Numbered from the stretch's first letter, positions 27,606 through 35,836 are shown. The stretch: 54,157 nt of DNA from Novosphingobium sp. HII-3 (GCF_002916655.1 NZ_PPSM01000016.1:1-54157); one strand, 5' to 3'. Notes: generated from the sequence alone by a model not told the origin. Translations and numbers: made by a program.

Positions 27606-28682
27606 TCACTGTGCGCGGCCCCGGGCCAGGCGCATCACGTAGCCGATGATCTCTGCGACGGCGGAATAGTGTTCGATGGGTATCGGCTGATCAATTTCCA
27701 CCGCGGCGAAGAGGGCCCGCGCCAACGCAGGGCTTTCGAAGATCGGCACGCCTGCTTCCTGCGCGATCTCGCGGATGCGCAGCGCCACCGCGTCCGTGCC
27801 TTTCGCGAGGACGGACGGTGCCGCCATGGCGCCATGTTCGTACTTCAGTGCAACGGCGTAGTGGGTCGGGTTGGTGATGATCACGCTGGCGGCAGGCACG
27901 GCCGCCATCATCCGTTTTCGGGCGCGCTGCATCTGGATCTGGCGGATCTTCGCCTTGATCTTGGGATCGCCTTCGCTCTGTTTGTGTTCGTCCTTCACCT
28001 CCTGAAGCGTCATGCGCATGCGTTGAAGGAACGAACGCCGTTGCCAGAGGAAATCCAGCAGCGCCAAGACGACGATCAGCACTACCACCGCGCGCAGGAC
28101 GCGGAAGGCAAGTCCTGCCGCTACGGCTCCCACGGCGCCCGGGGAGCGCCCGACGAGGCCATCGACCCCCTGCAGGCCGGGCGCAAGGACCAGCCACACG
28201 ACCAGCCCTATGGCGCTGATCTTGGCCAGCGTCTTCGTGAACTCCACCAGCGCCCTTGTGCCGAAAAGCCTTTTCACGCCTGCGGCCGGAGACAGCTTCG
28301 ACCATTTCGGACTAACGCGGGACCAACTCAGCGAGGGACGGCCCTGCAGGAACGCCGTGCCCACCGCGCAGGCCAGCAGCACGGCGAAGACGGGAAGCAG
28401 TGAGACGAACGTGTGCCAGACCACGCCGGTCGCAAGGTTCTGCGCGCCGTCTGGCTCGATCCGGAAGGTCTGGGCATCGCCCCACAGGCGGGTCAGCATG
28501 GTGCCGAGCCGCTCCATGGCCGAGAGCCCCAGCCACCCCGTGACCGCGAGCGCGCCAGCCATCATCGTGGCATGACGAACCTCCGGAGCCATCGGCACTT
28601 CACCGCGACGGCGGGCGTCCTCCAGCTTCTTGGGAGTCGGCTCGTGAGTCCGCTGATCTTTGTCGGATGGATCGTCGGCCAT
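27606..28682 (-). CDS. flhB: flagellar export switch protein FlhB
   Basis: 358 residues. Four transmembrane segments (about residues 35-55, 90-115, 150-170, 185-215) precede the cytoplasmic autocleavage domain. The NPTH cleavage motif is intact at residues 271-274 (VIITNPTHYAVALKY). FlhB works with FlhA and FliP/Q/R and switches export specificity from hook to filament on the signal from FliK. It is the last gene of flgC-fliE-fliQ-fliR-flhB and starts one base after the fliR stop. Confidence 0.96.
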   Translation of the reverse strand: MADDPSDKDQRTHEPTPKKLEDARRRGEVPMAPEVRHATMMAGALAVTGWLGLSAMERLGTMLTRLWGDAQTFRIEPDGAQNLATGVVWHTFVSLLPVFAVLLACAVGTAFLQGRPSLSWSRVSPKWSKLSPAAGVKRLFGTRALVEFTKTLAKISAIGLVVWLVLAPGLQGVDGLVGRSPGAVGAVAAGLAFRVLRAVVVLIVVLALLDFLWQRRSFLQRMRMTLQEVKDEHKQSEGDPKIKAKIRQIQMQRARKRMMAAVPAASVIITNPTHYAVALKYEHGAMAAPSVLAKGTDAVALRIREIAQEAGVPIFESPALARALFAAVEIDQPIPIEHYSAVAEIIGYVMRLARGRAQ

Positions 28683-28683
28683 A

Positions 28684-29463
28684 TCAGTACGTCCAGCCGT
28701 TCTGCATGAATGTGGCCATGGCGCGCGCGAAAGTCGTCAGCACCGCACCGATCGTCATGGCCAGCACGGAAAGGCCGAGCAGGAGGTTGAGGGGCTGCGC
28801 TATGAAGAAGACCTGGATCGCCGGCGCGACGCGGGCGGCAAGACCCAAACCGAGGTTGAACAACAAGCCGTAAAGCATGAGCGGCGCACACAGGCTGACG
28901 CCCAGCGCCATGGCCTGCCCCATGACGGAGACCGCGAGGTGTGCGAAGTCTGCCGCCGGTGGTAGCCCGCCGGTGGGGAAACTCGCGTAGGACGTGAAGA
29001 TGGACGCGATCCATAGATGATGGACACCCAACCCCAGGCACACCACGATAGCGCCCAGCCCCACGAACCGGGACAGCAGCGGCGCCTGACCGCCCATCGC
29101 GGGGTCGAAGACCAGGGCGGAGGAGAGCCCGACCTGTTGCGATGCGATCGCGCCTGCCATGGCGGCGGCGCTGAACATGATCCGCACGATCATACCAAGG
29201 GACAGCCCGACCATGACTTCGCTCATCACCAGCAAGGGCATCGACACGCCCGATGTCGTGGCTGGAAGCACGCGCGCTTCCAGCATGCCGTACATGCCGA
29301 AAGTGAAAGCGAGGGCCATGACGAGACGGATCTGAGGCGGGATGGCGTTATCCGAAAACGCCGGCAACAGCATCACCACTGCGCCCACCCGGCAGAACAG
29401 CAACAGGAAGCATGCCACATCAATCGGCAGCCGGAGCAATGTCGCCACGTCGACGGCGTTCAC
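28684..29463 (-). CDS. fliR: flagellar export gate protein FliR
   Basis: 259 residues from a GTG at 29463, preceded by GTGAGG. About six transmembrane segments with LFCRVGAVVMLLPAFSDNAIP and LALTFG-type family sequence, ending with VLTTFARAMATFMQNGWTY. It forms the export gate with FliP and FliQ. It starts four bases after the fliQ stop. A frame open to 29496 was rejected because it overlaps fliQ and adds charged non-family sequence. Confidence 0.93.
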   Translation of the reverse strand: MNAVDVATLLRLPIDVACFLLLFCRVGAVVMLLPAFSDNAIPPQIRLVMALAFTFGMYGMLEARVLPATTSGVSMPLLVMSEVMVGLSLGMIVRIMFSAAAMAGAIASQQVGLSSALVFDPAMGGQAPLLSRFVGLGAIVVCLGLGVHHLWIASIFTSYASFPTGGLPPAADFAHLAVSVMGQAMALGVSLCAPLMLYGLLFNLGLGLAARVAPAIQVFFIAQPLNLLLGLSVLAMTIGAVLTTFARAMATFMQNGWTY

Positions 29464-29467
29464 AGCC

Positions 29468-29731
29468 TCACCGCGCGATGATCGCGTCAGCCACACGATC
29501 CATGAAGGCCCCTAACGCATGCCCCATCATCGGCAGGCTCACCAGCATGACCAATCCCAGGACCAGCAGCTTGGGAACGAAGGTCAGCGTCATCTCCTGA
29601 ACTTGCGTAAGGGCCTGCAGCAGACCGATCAGGACACCCACGATCAAGGCCGCGATCAGCATCGGCCCTGAGATCGTGAGCATAAGCATCAGCGCGGCAC
29701 GGGCCACTTCGATCGCTTGGTCCGGGGTCAT
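29468..29731 (-). CDS. fliQ: flagellar export gate protein FliQ
   Basis: 87 residues, the family size, with two transmembrane helices (about 14-38 and 52-72) and the pattern GLLQALTQVQEMTLTFVPKL. It is part of the FliP-FliQ-FliR gate. The start overlaps the fliE stop by one base (TGATG type). Confidence 0.95.
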   Translation of the reverse strand: MTPDQAIEVARAALMLMLTISGPMLIAALIVGVLIGLLQALTQVQEMTLTFVPKLLVLGLVMLVSLPMMGHALGAFMDRVADAIIAR

Positions 29732-30072
29732 CAGATCTGCATTCGCATGATCTCGGAGTAGGCCGACACCACCCGATCCCGCACCGCGACGACAGTGTCG
29801 AGGGCCGTTTCCGCCGCCCCTATCGCTGTCACGACATCGATCAGGTCACCCTTGCCGCTGATCTGCTTGATGCTTTGCGCTTCTGCGCTGCGCAGGGCGC
29901 CTGCGGTTTCCGACACCATGTTCTCGACCATGGTGCCAAAGCCGCTTCCCCCGGAAGCCATGCCAGCCGACGCGGCCGCGCCGGCCGGAGGCGAAGCGGG
30001 AGTGGCCAGAGGCGCGGTCGCTCGCATCGCCCGCGCGTAGGCCGAGACGCCATCAAGGGCTCCGATCGACAT
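29731..30072 (-). CDS. fliE: flagellar MS-ring/rod junction protein FliE
   Basis: 113 residues. A Pro/Ala/Gly-rich N-terminal half precedes the conserved C-terminal pattern LIDVVTAIGAAETALDTVVAV, ending with the YSEIMRMQI that is typical of FliE. It joins the MS-ring to the rod and opens the export path. It lies 10 bp after flgC and overlaps fliQ. Confidence 0.95.
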   Translation of the reverse strand: MSIGALDGVSAYARAMRATAPLATPASPPAGAAASAGMASGGSGFGTMVENMVSETAGALRSAEAQSIKQISGKGDLIDVVTAIGAAETALDTVVAVRDRVVSAYSEIMRMQI

Positions 30073-30082
30073 CCGCCTTCCC

Positions 30083-30493
30083 TTACTTCAGCAGATCGAC
30101 GGTGCGCATGGTCATGCCACGTGCCGCCTCGATGGCATTGAGATTCGCTTCGTAAGAACGCTGCGCCGCCTTCATGTCCGCCGCTTCGATCAACGGATTG
30201 ACGTTCGGCTGCTCGACATAGCCCTGCGCATCCGCTGCCGGATTCCCAGGCTGGTAGATCCGTCCAAAGGCGCTGCGATCGGCTTCGATGGCCTTGACGG
30301 CCACTTGTGTCGCACCGCTTGCACGATCGACTTCGGCAGCGAAGGTTGCCACCCGGCGCCGGTAGGGATCTCCATCGGCCGTCGTCGCAACGGAGTTCGA
30401 ATTGGCAAGGTTTTCGGCAATGACGCGCATGCGCAAGGCCTGGGCGCGCAGCCCCGACGCCGACACCTCGATTGAATTGCCCAGTTCCGCCAC
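30083..30493 (-). CDS. flgC: flagellar proximal rod protein FlgC
   Basis: 136 residues. The N-terminal rod motif is seen as SIEVSASGLRAQALRMRVIA followed by ENLANSNS; the C-terminal motif is VNPLIEAADMKAAQRSYEAN and the end is AARGMTMRTVDLLK. It is the first gene of the flgC-fliE-fliQ-fliR-flhB operon. Its partner flgB is elsewhere at 23783-24208 on the other strand. A CCTATA box lies 38 bp upstream, in a region shared with the divergent fliN-fliO-fliP operon. Confidence 0.95.
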   Translation of the reverse strand: MAELGNSIEVSASGLRAQALRMRVIAENLANSNSVATTADGDPYRRRVATFAAEVDRASGATQVAVKAIEADRSAFGRIYQPGNPAADAQGYVEQPNVNPLIEAADMKAAQRSYEANLNAIEAARGMTMRTVDLLK

Positions 30494-30530
30494 GGCTGCC
30501 TCACGCTCCCGGCCACACCGGGCCTCCTTG

Positions 30531-30545
30531 TCCTCTTATAGGCAA
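30531..30545 (-). promoter_or_regulatory. CCTATA flagellar box upstream of flgC
   Basis: Towards flgC it reads TTGCCTATAAGAGGA, 38 bp before the start codon. It is separate from the two copies that face the divergent fliN gene. Confidence 0.6.
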
Positions 30546-30565
30546 CTTTTTCCTAGTGGGACTCC

Positions 30566-30590
30566 GATCCTATAAATTTTCCTATAAGGC
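30566..30590 (+). promoter_or_regulatory. two tandem CCTATA boxes upstream of fliN paralogue
   Basis: GATCCTATAAA (30566-30576) and TTTTCCTATAAGGC (30577-30590) lie head to tail, with core starts 12 bp apart. They end 20 bp before the SpoA-domain gene. This divergent region (30494-30610) therefore carries three boxes in all. Confidence 0.6.
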
Positions 30591-30610
30591 TTGCTGAAAG
30601 GAGACCTGCC

Positions 30611-30844
30611 GTGTCGGTTCTTGAAGGCATACCCATCGATCTCTCGATCGTGCTGGGCTCGACCCGCATTCCGATCCGGCAGGTCCTCAAGATGAGCCGC
30701 GGCGCCATGATCCCGCTCGACTGCGGACAGGACGATCCCACGCGCCTTTACGTGAACGACCGCCTCGTCGCCGAAGGGCGCATCCTGGTCAACGGAGAGT
30801 CCATGTCGCTCGAAATCACCCGTGTCATGGAACGCGAGGGCTGA
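30611..30844 (+). CDS. small SpoA-domain protein, second FliN-type motor switch protein
   Basis: 77 residues, essentially a bare SpoA domain: GIPIDLSIVLGSTRIPIRQV, GAMIPLDCGQDDPTRLYVND, RLVAEGRILVNGESMSLEIT. It is shorter than the operonic fliN at 17123 (120 residues) because it lacks the N-terminal linker. It is followed at once by fliO and fliP, the gene order in which fliN is often found. Either this is the ancestral fliN and the other is a paralogue, or they form mixed C-ring subunits. Confidence 0.85.
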   Translation: MSVLEGIPIDLSIVLGSTRIPIRQVLKMSRGAMIPLDCGQDDPTRLYVNDRLVAEGRILVNGESMSLEITRVMEREG

Positions 30845-30845
30845 G

Positions 30846-31316
30846 TTGGACGCGCTTTCTCTTCTTCGGATGCTCGGTGCGCTGCTGCTGGTGCTGGGCC
30901 TCCTCGCCGCCGCCTTGTGGACCGTGCGCCGTTATGATCTCACCCTGCCTCAGGCCTGGCTGGGCCGCTTGGCGGGGCCTGCATCCGACAAGCGCCTTCA
31001 CGTGGTGGAACGGCTGGCCATCGATCAGAAGCGTTCCTTGCTGCTGGTTCGGCGTGATGAGACCGAATTCAGCCTGGTGATCGGCCCCGAAGGCGTAACT
31101 GTTCTCGAAACCGGCATGAAAGTGAAGCGTATCGGCGATGCCGCGGCCCCTCATCCGGTAGAAACGCCGCAGCCGCAATCGCGTCCAGCCCCCCTGCCGG
31201 AGCCGCCGAACTCCTTTGCGGAGCGGATTCCCGTGCTGCCCGAGGTCTGGTTTACACAGGACGGCAACATGGCCGACCTTTCCAGAAGCACGCGCGCAGG
31301 CCCGGACTTCCACTGA
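30846..31316 (+). CDS. fliO: flagellar export assembly protein FliO
   Basis: 156 residues. One transmembrane helix (MLGALLLVLGLLAAALWTV, about residues 9-27) is followed by a soluble FliO domain with RLHVVERLAIDQKRSLLLVR and FSLVIGPEGVTVLETG. A TTG start at 30846, seven bases after GAGGG, is preferred. An ATG at 30870 lacks a Shine-Dalgarno. The product helps FliP assemble. The stop overlaps the fliP ATG by one base. Confidence 0.85.
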   Translation: MDALSLLRMLGALLLVLGLLAAALWTVRRYDLTLPQAWLGRLAGPASDKRLHVVERLAIDQKRSLLLVRRDETEFSLVIGPEGVTVLETGMKVKRIGDAAAPHPVETPQPQSRPAPLPEPPNSFAERIPVLPEVWFTQDGNMADLSRSTRAGPDFH

Positions 31317-32119
31317 TGCAATCTAACGCAATGCGGGCGGGCTCCGTGCGACGTGATTATCGCTTCCTGAAGTTCTGCGCCGTCACCCTTGGCTTCGCCC
31401 TGGGGATTGGTGTCCTCGCCGCCTGCCCGCAAGCCGCCATGGCCCAGAGCGAAGGCGCGGCAGCGGCCCTGACCGGCGGTGGTTCGATGTCGGGGCGCGT
31501 GCTGCAATTGGTGATGATCCTGACGGTGCTGAGCCTCGCGCCCGGCATCCTCATGACGATCACGTCCTTCACCCGCATCGTCGTCGCGCTGTCGCTGCTT
31601 CGTTCGGGCCTGGGTGTCCAGGGCGTCCCTCCCAATCCCATCGTCATCAGTCTTGCGCTCTTCCTCAGCTTCTTCGTCATGGCGCCGACCTTCGATGCCG
31701 CCTGGAAGCAGGGAATGGAGCCCTACAGCGCGGGTCAGATCACCGAAACCCAGGCACTCGAAAGCGCGAGCAGGCCGTTCCACTCCTTCATGCTCAGCCA
31801 GGTTCGCGAAGACGACGTGAAGCTTTTCGTGCAGTTGTCCGGCAAGACGCCCCGGACCCGCGCGGATCTCACGATGACGACATTGATGCCCGCCTTCATG
31901 ATTTCGGAGCTGCGGCGCGCCTTCGAGATCGGCTTCCTGCTGCTTCTCCCGTTCCTGGTGATCGACCTTGCGGTGGCAGCGGTTCTGATGGCCATGGGCA
32001 TGATGATGCTGCCGCCCGCGACCGTGTCGCTGCCGATGAAGATCATCTTCTTCGTTCTGGTCGATGGGTGGGCTCTGGTCGCCGGGTCACTCGTCAAGAG
32101 TTTCGGCGCGGGAGGGTAG
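31316..32119 (+). CDS. fliP: flagellar export gate protein FliP
   Basis: 267 residues. A cleavable signal-like N-terminus (about 1-43) is followed by the FliP pattern LVMILTVLSLAPGILMTITS, TRIVVALSLLR and VPPNPIVISLALFLSFF, then FMISELRRAFEIGFLLLLPF, ending MMLPPATVSLPMKIIFFVLV. FliP builds the core of the export gate pore. It is the last gene of fliN-fliO-fliP. The next gene is convergent. Confidence 0.96.
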   Translation: MQSNAMRAGSVRRDYRFLKFCAVTLGFALGIGVLAACPQAAMAQSEGAAAALTGGGSMSGRVLQLVMILTVLSLAPGILMTITSFTRIVVALSLLRSGLGVQGVPPNPIVISLALFLSFFVMAPTFDAAWKQGMEPYSAGQITETQALESASRPFHSFMLSQVREDDVKLFVQLSGKTPRTRADLTMTTLMPAFMISELRRAFEIGFLLLLPFLVIDLAVAAVLMAMGMMMLPPATVSLPMKIIFFVLVDGWALVAGSLVKSFGAGG

Positions 32120-32132
32120 CCAGCGTTGACCG

Positions 32133-32582
32133 TCAGCCCGGCGATGCCCGGGTCACGGCAACGCTGCGCACCACATCCTTGCCATAGACCTCGGCGGCCG
32201 CTTCCATCACCACCCGCCGAAAGGGCTCCAGACCCGGTACGAGCCCGTCCTTGCCGCTCGCCAGGGGCGTACGGTACGTCCGCAGATTCACCGCGTTCAT
32301 GAGCAGGGGCATGGTCGTTCCGACGTCCTCGCCAGCGCCTTCGCTGACCTCAAGCTGGATCTCGAAGTTCGCATAGCCCGCGAGCCTGCCATCCGGAAAG
32401 ACAAGCGGCGCCAGCATCTGCACCGGCGGCACGAACTCCGTCGGGCCTTTGCGACTGGCCTTGTGGTGAGGCAACTGCTGGGGAAAGTACTGCAGCACGC
32501 CCCATGCGCCACCTGCACCGATGCCGAGCCCGGCCACAATGGCGACAAGGCCGAACGCTGCCCGCTTCATCATGGCCGGCAC
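32133..32582 (-). CDS. FliL-like membrane protein next to motB
   Basis: 149 residues. One N-terminal membrane anchor (about residues 9-30) precedes a periplasmic domain with LAGYANFEIQLEVSEGAGED, TTMPLLMNAVNLRTYRTPLA and a C-terminal helix LEPFRRVVMEAAAEVYGKDV. This layout resembles FliL, a stator-associated protein, but it differs from the better FliL at 48212. It starts 3 bp after motB ends, so it is cotranscribed with the stator genes. Assignment to FliL is tentative. Confidence 0.5.
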   Translation of the reverse strand: MPAMMKRAAFGLVAIVAGLGIGAGGAWGVLQYFPQQLPHHKASRKGPTEFVPPVQMLAPLVFPDGRLAGYANFEIQLEVSEGAGEDVGTTMPLLMNAVNLRTYRTPLASGKDGLVPGLEPFRRVVMEAAAEVYGKDVVRSVAVTRASPG

Positions 32583-32585
32583 TCC

Positions 32586-33464
32586 TCAGAACTTGAAGCT
32601 GGCGTCATGGGGCAGCGCCCCCGGCGCCGCCATGACGACGATCGTGATACGCCGGTTTTCGGGTCTGTCCGGATCGTCGGGATAAACCGGCTCGGTACCG
32701 GCTTTGGCGACGATTTCCGCAAACCGGTCAGGACGCAGACCGGCCGCGACCAGTGCCGCGCGCGCAGCCAGCGCTCGCTGTGCAGACAGCTGCCAGTTCG
32801 CCTCGCTGTCGCCACCGGCACCGTCCGTGTGCCCTTCGATGGCAATGCGGGCATCCATCGCGCCCAGTTTGTGCGCCGCACGCGCAAGCATGGCGCGCGC
32901 GAAGTCGTTCAGCTCCGCCGTACCGCCCTTGAACATCGATCGCTGCGGGCTGTCGACAAGGTGGATACGCATGCCTTCGCGACTTGGCCGGACGTCTATG
33001 TTGCCAGCGCCCTCATTCCCTTTTTCGCCTGAATCCAGCGGAGGTTCGAGCGCGACGCGCATCTCCTGTGCCATCACCCGCAGCGCCGCTTCAGGTATGT
33101 TCGCCGTCCCGCCACGCGAGACACCCACGGTTCCGGCTTCCGCTGCAGGCTGGCCGCGCGGCTCCTGATCATCCGACTGGTTGTTCCGCCCGTTGCCCCC
33201 TGTTCCCGGTTGCATGCCCGGCTGATTTGTCAGCGTGGTGGACAGGTTGGCCTTTGCACTGTCGGCGGAAAAATACTCGGCAAGACCCTTCAGCTGGACC
33301 TCATCGGGGTTGGCGAGAAGCCAGAGGAGCATGAAGAAGGCCATCATCGCCGTCACGAAGTCCGCGTAGGCGACCTTCCAGGCGCCGCCATGATGCCCTC
33401 CACCGGTCACCTTCTTGACCTTGCGGATGACGATCGGACGCTTTTCGTTGCCCCTTGTTGCCAC
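32586..33464 (-). CDS. motB: flagellar stator protein MotB
   Basis: 292 residues. A basic N-terminus and one transmembrane helix (AWKVAYADFVTAMMAFFMLL) carry the proton-binding Asp (D35). A plug/linker region rich in Gly/Asn/Gln follows. The C-terminal OmpA-like peptidoglycan-binding domain shows IAIEGHTDGAGGDSEANWQL, SAQRALAARAALVAAGL and the PENRRITIVV end. It anchors the stator to the cell wall. The His/Gly-rich N-terminus is within the family range. The Asp suggests a proton-driven motor. Confidence 0.95.
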   Translation of the reverse strand: MATRGNEKRPIVIRKVKKVTGGGHHGGAWKVAYADFVTAMMAFFMLLWLLANPDEVQLKGLAEYFSADSAKANLSTTLTNQPGMQPGTGGNGRNNQSDDQEPRGQPAAEAGTVGVSRGGTANIPEAALRVMAQEMRVALEPPLDSGEKGNEGAGNIDVRPSREGMRIHLVDSPQRSMFKGGTAELNDFARAMLARAAHKLGAMDARIAIEGHTDGAGGDSEANWQLSAQRALAARAALVAAGLRPDRFAEIVAKAGTEPVYPDDPDRPENRRITIVVMAAPGALPHDASFKF

Positions 33465-33477
33465 TGCCCGTTCTCCG

Positions 33478-34362
33478 TCAGGCCGGAGCGCCGTTAAGCT
33501 GCTGCTTCACCGCCTCCAGCGCCGTTTCCATTTCCTGAAAGCTTGGTGCGTAGGGGGACGGGGTCATGCGGCGGGCAAGCTCGATGGCGATCTCGGTGGG
33601 CTGCTCCTGCGCATGGCCGACGATGGCGGTCTTGACGATAAGGTAGGGCTTGAAGTCCGCGTCGATGATCTGCTGCAATTTTTGGGCGATCGGCCCGACG
33701 AGACAGTATGCCAGCAGAACCCCGAGGAACGTGCCTACCAGAGCGCCACCAATCATCGCTCCCAGCACTTCGGTGGGCTGGTCAATCGAACTCATGGTCT
33801 TGATGACGCCCAGAACCGCAGCGACGATGCCGATGGCAGGAAGGCCATCGGCCATCATCTGGATGGCGTGCTGAGGTGCCAGTTCCTCATGGTGATGGCG
33901 CTCCATGTCCCCTTCCATGGCCTCGGCGATCTGGTGCGGATCCTCGAAGTTGACGGTCATCATCCTCAGATAATCGCAGATGAACTCGATCAGTTCATGA
34001 TCGGCCAGAAGACGGGGGTAGCGCGAGAAGATCGAGCTTTCGGCGGGCGCGTCCAGATGAGGCTCGATGGCATTGGCGCCGCCCTTCCTGAAGGTCGCGA
34101 GCAGAGTAAAGAGGAGCGCCAGCAGGTCGCGGTAGTCCGCCTCCTTCCAGCGGTCGCCCTTGAAAACACGCGCAATACCGGAACCGGCCTTCTTCAGCGT
34201 GGTCATCGAATTGCCGAGGGCGAAAGCCCCCAGCGCCGCCCCGCCGATCGCCATCAGTTCGTGCGGAAGGGCATGGAGAATGACCCCGAGGCTTCCGCCC
34301 GACATCAGGAAGCTCCCGAATACGCACAGCAGAATGACGACGAGGCCGATGACGTTTAGCAT
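33478..34362 (-). CDS. motA: flagellar stator protein MotA
   Basis: 294 residues. Four transmembrane segments (about 1-25, 30-50, 170-195, 200-225), with a large cytoplasmic loop between the second and third. The proton-channel MotA pattern is visible in GLPAIGIVAAVLGVIKTMSS and LVGTFLGVLLAYCLVGPIA. The M at 34362 is chosen because it begins the first membrane helix, as in other MotA proteins; the longer frame runs over the promoter box. It is the first gene of motA-motB-FliL-like, with a box 42 bp upstream. Confidence 0.95.
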   Translation of the reverse strand: MLNVIGLVVILLCVFGSFLMSGGSLGVILHALPHELMAIGGAALGAFALGNSMTTLKKAGSGIARVFKGDRWKEADYRDLLALLFTLLATFRKGGANAIEPHLDAPAESSIFSRYPRLLADHELIEFICDYLRMMTVNFEDPHQIAEAMEGDMERHHHEELAPQHAIQMMADGLPAIGIVAAVLGVIKTMSSIDQPTEVLGAMIGGALVGTFLGVLLAYCLVGPIAQKLQQIIDADFKPYLIVKTAIVGHAQEQPTEIAIELARRMTPSPYAPSFQEMETALEAVKQQLNGAPA

Positions 34363-34403
34363 TAAAGGTCCGCAATAATGGCACCCGCGCGTGCGGGCTG
34401 TGA

Positions 34404-34420
34404 CCGAATTATAGAACGTC
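34404..34420 (-). promoter_or_regulatory. flagellar box upstream of motA
   Basis: Towards motA it reads GACGTTCTATAATTCGG, 41 bp before the start. It matches the GTTCTATAAT version of the box that precedes the 84-residue gene (45675-45693). Confidence 0.55.
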
Positions 34421-34472
34421 GCCGCCCGCCGCGGTGTGTCCGCGCACAATTTCCCGACGCGCGACCACCCCT

Positions 34473-34492
34473 CCGGCTTTCATCCTATATGG
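34473..34492 (+). promoter_or_regulatory. CCTATA flagellar box upstream of flaF
   Basis: CCGGCTTTCATCCTATATGG ends 31 bp before flaF. Its first 17 bases are identical to the box upstream of flbT, the partner regulator, although the flanks differ. Confidence 0.7.
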
Positions 34493-34523
34493 TCTGAGCG
34501 ACACGCCCAAAGCCGGAGCCCCA

Positions 34524-34898
34524 ATGTCCGTCAACGCCTACGTCCGCGCCCAGAAGGTCGCCGCGACGCCACGCAGCACCGAATACCGGTTGATGAGCGA
34601 AATCACCGGTGAGATGCTGGCTGCACACGAGGCCGGCCTGTCCGGCGTGAAGCTGGCGCCCGTCCTTCACCGCAACCGGCAGGTCTGGAGCGCCTTTCGC
34701 AATCTGTGCATCGACCCTGCGAACGCCCTGCCCGAAGAACTGCGCGCGGGCATCATCTCGCTGGGCCTGTGGGTGGACCGGTATACCTCGCTCGTCATCA
34801 CCGGGCGCGAAAGCGTGGATCAGCTGATCGAGGTAAACCGGACCGTCATGAGCGGCCTCGCCAATGAAAACGGCACCGCGGCCCACGAACCTGCGTGA
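34524..34898 (+). CDS. flaF: flagellar biosynthesis regulator FlaF
   Basis: 124 residues, the family size. The all-helical pattern starts MSVNAYVRAQKVAATPRSTE and continues with LAPVLHRNRQVWSAFRNLCI and RAGIISLGLWVDRYTSLVIT. In Caulobacter, FlaF and FlbT act together on flagellin, after transcription. The ATG at 34524 follows CCGGAG and begins the family motif. It is a monocistronic gene, convergent with the sigma-like gene across a hairpin. Confidence 0.92.
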   Translation: MSVNAYVRAQKVAATPRSTEYRLMSEITGEMLAAHEAGLSGVKLAPVLHRNRQVWSAFRNLCIDPANALPEELRAGIISLGLWVDRYTSLVITGRESVDQLIEVNRTVMSGLANENGTAAHEPA

Positions 34899-34899
34899 A

Positions 34900-34924
34900 A
34901 GGTGACGCGGCGGCAACGTCACCT
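34900..34924. terminator. bidirectional hairpin between flaF and the sigma-like gene
   Basis: AGGTGACG (34900-34907) pairs perfectly with CGTCACCT (34917-34924) around a nine-base loop. It lies between the two convergent stop codons and should end both transcripts. Confidence 0.55.
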
Positions 34925-34927
34925 CAC

Positions 34928-35782
34928 TCAGCAGGCGAGCATGGTCTGCCGGTACTCTGCCATAAGCGCGAACCGTGGGTCGATGCACGCCAGGTCGCCC
35001 ATGGCCTTGGCGGCACGCTTCGCCACCTGCCGCATGCGTTCGCGCGCACCCTCGTCATGGTCTCCGTCAAGAGGAGCCATGTCGAAGAGCCGGCCCTCCA
35101 CCACCTGACGGTTGTGCTCAAGACGCTGCTCAAGCTCGGTGATTTCGCTGGGGTCAAGCGAGGGGCGTCGAGGCACAACGACACCGGCGGCGCGCTCGGC
35201 GCGGGTCAACTTCCGGGGTTGCGCGCGCCGTCGGATGCGGTCGAGACCCGCGTTGCGCAGGTGTTCGACATAGCTGTCCGTCAGCGCGCTCATGGCGGCG
35301 CGGGCCAGATACTCGCTCGCCCCTGCTTCCGTGCGGCCCAGCGCATCCTCGTCGGCAATTGCCGCAAGGATGGATAGGCCCTCGCCATCATCACCGCCGG
35401 CAATCGCGTCCAGCGACACCGTGGTCGCCTCCACCTTCTTCGCCGAAGGCCGCTGGTCCGTCATCACCCGGAAGCGCAGGCTCTGCAGCTCACCGCGAAT
35501 CTGCCAGTTCACGAACGTCGTGAACTGGGCCTTTTCCGGCTCGTAAGCAAGGATGGCGCGATGGACGGCGATTGCGCAGACTTGCTCGGCATCGTCCCAG
35601 TGCCCGACAAGCCCGTACTGGCGGATGAAGTGCCGGATGCGCGGCGCGATCAGCTTGAGGATCCGCGCAAAAGCGCGGTCGATTTCCGCCCTCTGCCGCC
35701 GCGTCTGCGGAGCATCATCGGACGGCGTATTTGCCCGTACAGTCGCGACTGCGGACTCCAGGGCAGCAGTGATTTTCGACAT
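34928..35782 (-). CDS. sigma-70-like protein with region 2 but no evident region 4
   Basis: 284 residues. Residues about 40-108 read as sigma-70 region 2: IAPRIRHFIRQYG, a core-binding helix AEQVCAIAVHRAILAYEPEK, then QFTTFVNWQIRGELQSLRFR, comparable to the FETYAxxRIRGAMLDELR signature of FliA-type factors. The remaining about 175 residues contain basic patches (RIRRRAQPRKLTRAERAAG) and a helical C-terminus, but no HTH that looks like region 4. Such a protein could touch a -10 element without a -35. It is in the middle of the flagellar genes, downstream of flbT-fliI-fliJ-transglycosylase, and has two inverted CCTATA boxes before it. Alternatives: a degenerate FliA, or an anti-sigma-related regulator. 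Confidence 0.7.
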   Translation of the reverse strand: MSKITAALESAVATVRANTPSDDAPQTRRQRAEIDRAFARILKLIAPRIRHFIRQYGLVGHWDDAEQVCAIAVHRAILAYEPEKAQFTTFVNWQIRGELQSLRFRVMTDQRPSAKKVEATTVSLDAIAGGDDGEGLSILAAIADEDALGRTEAGASEYLARAAMSALTDSYVEHLRNAGLDRIRRRAQPRKLTRAERAAGVVVPRRPSLDPSEITELEQRLEHNRQVVEGRLFDMAPLDGDHDEGARERMRQVAKRAAKAMGDLACIDPRFALMAEYRQTMLAC

Positions 35783-35836
35783 GGCGAACCCCCGTGGCGC
35801 AGGCGGCTTTTTGCCACTGCTCCATGAAAGGCAAAA

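Noticed and set aside
35770..35820. sigma-54-like TGGCGC...TTGCC before the sigma-like gene
   Set aside because: The spacing between the GG and GC elements is far too long and it points in the wrong direction.
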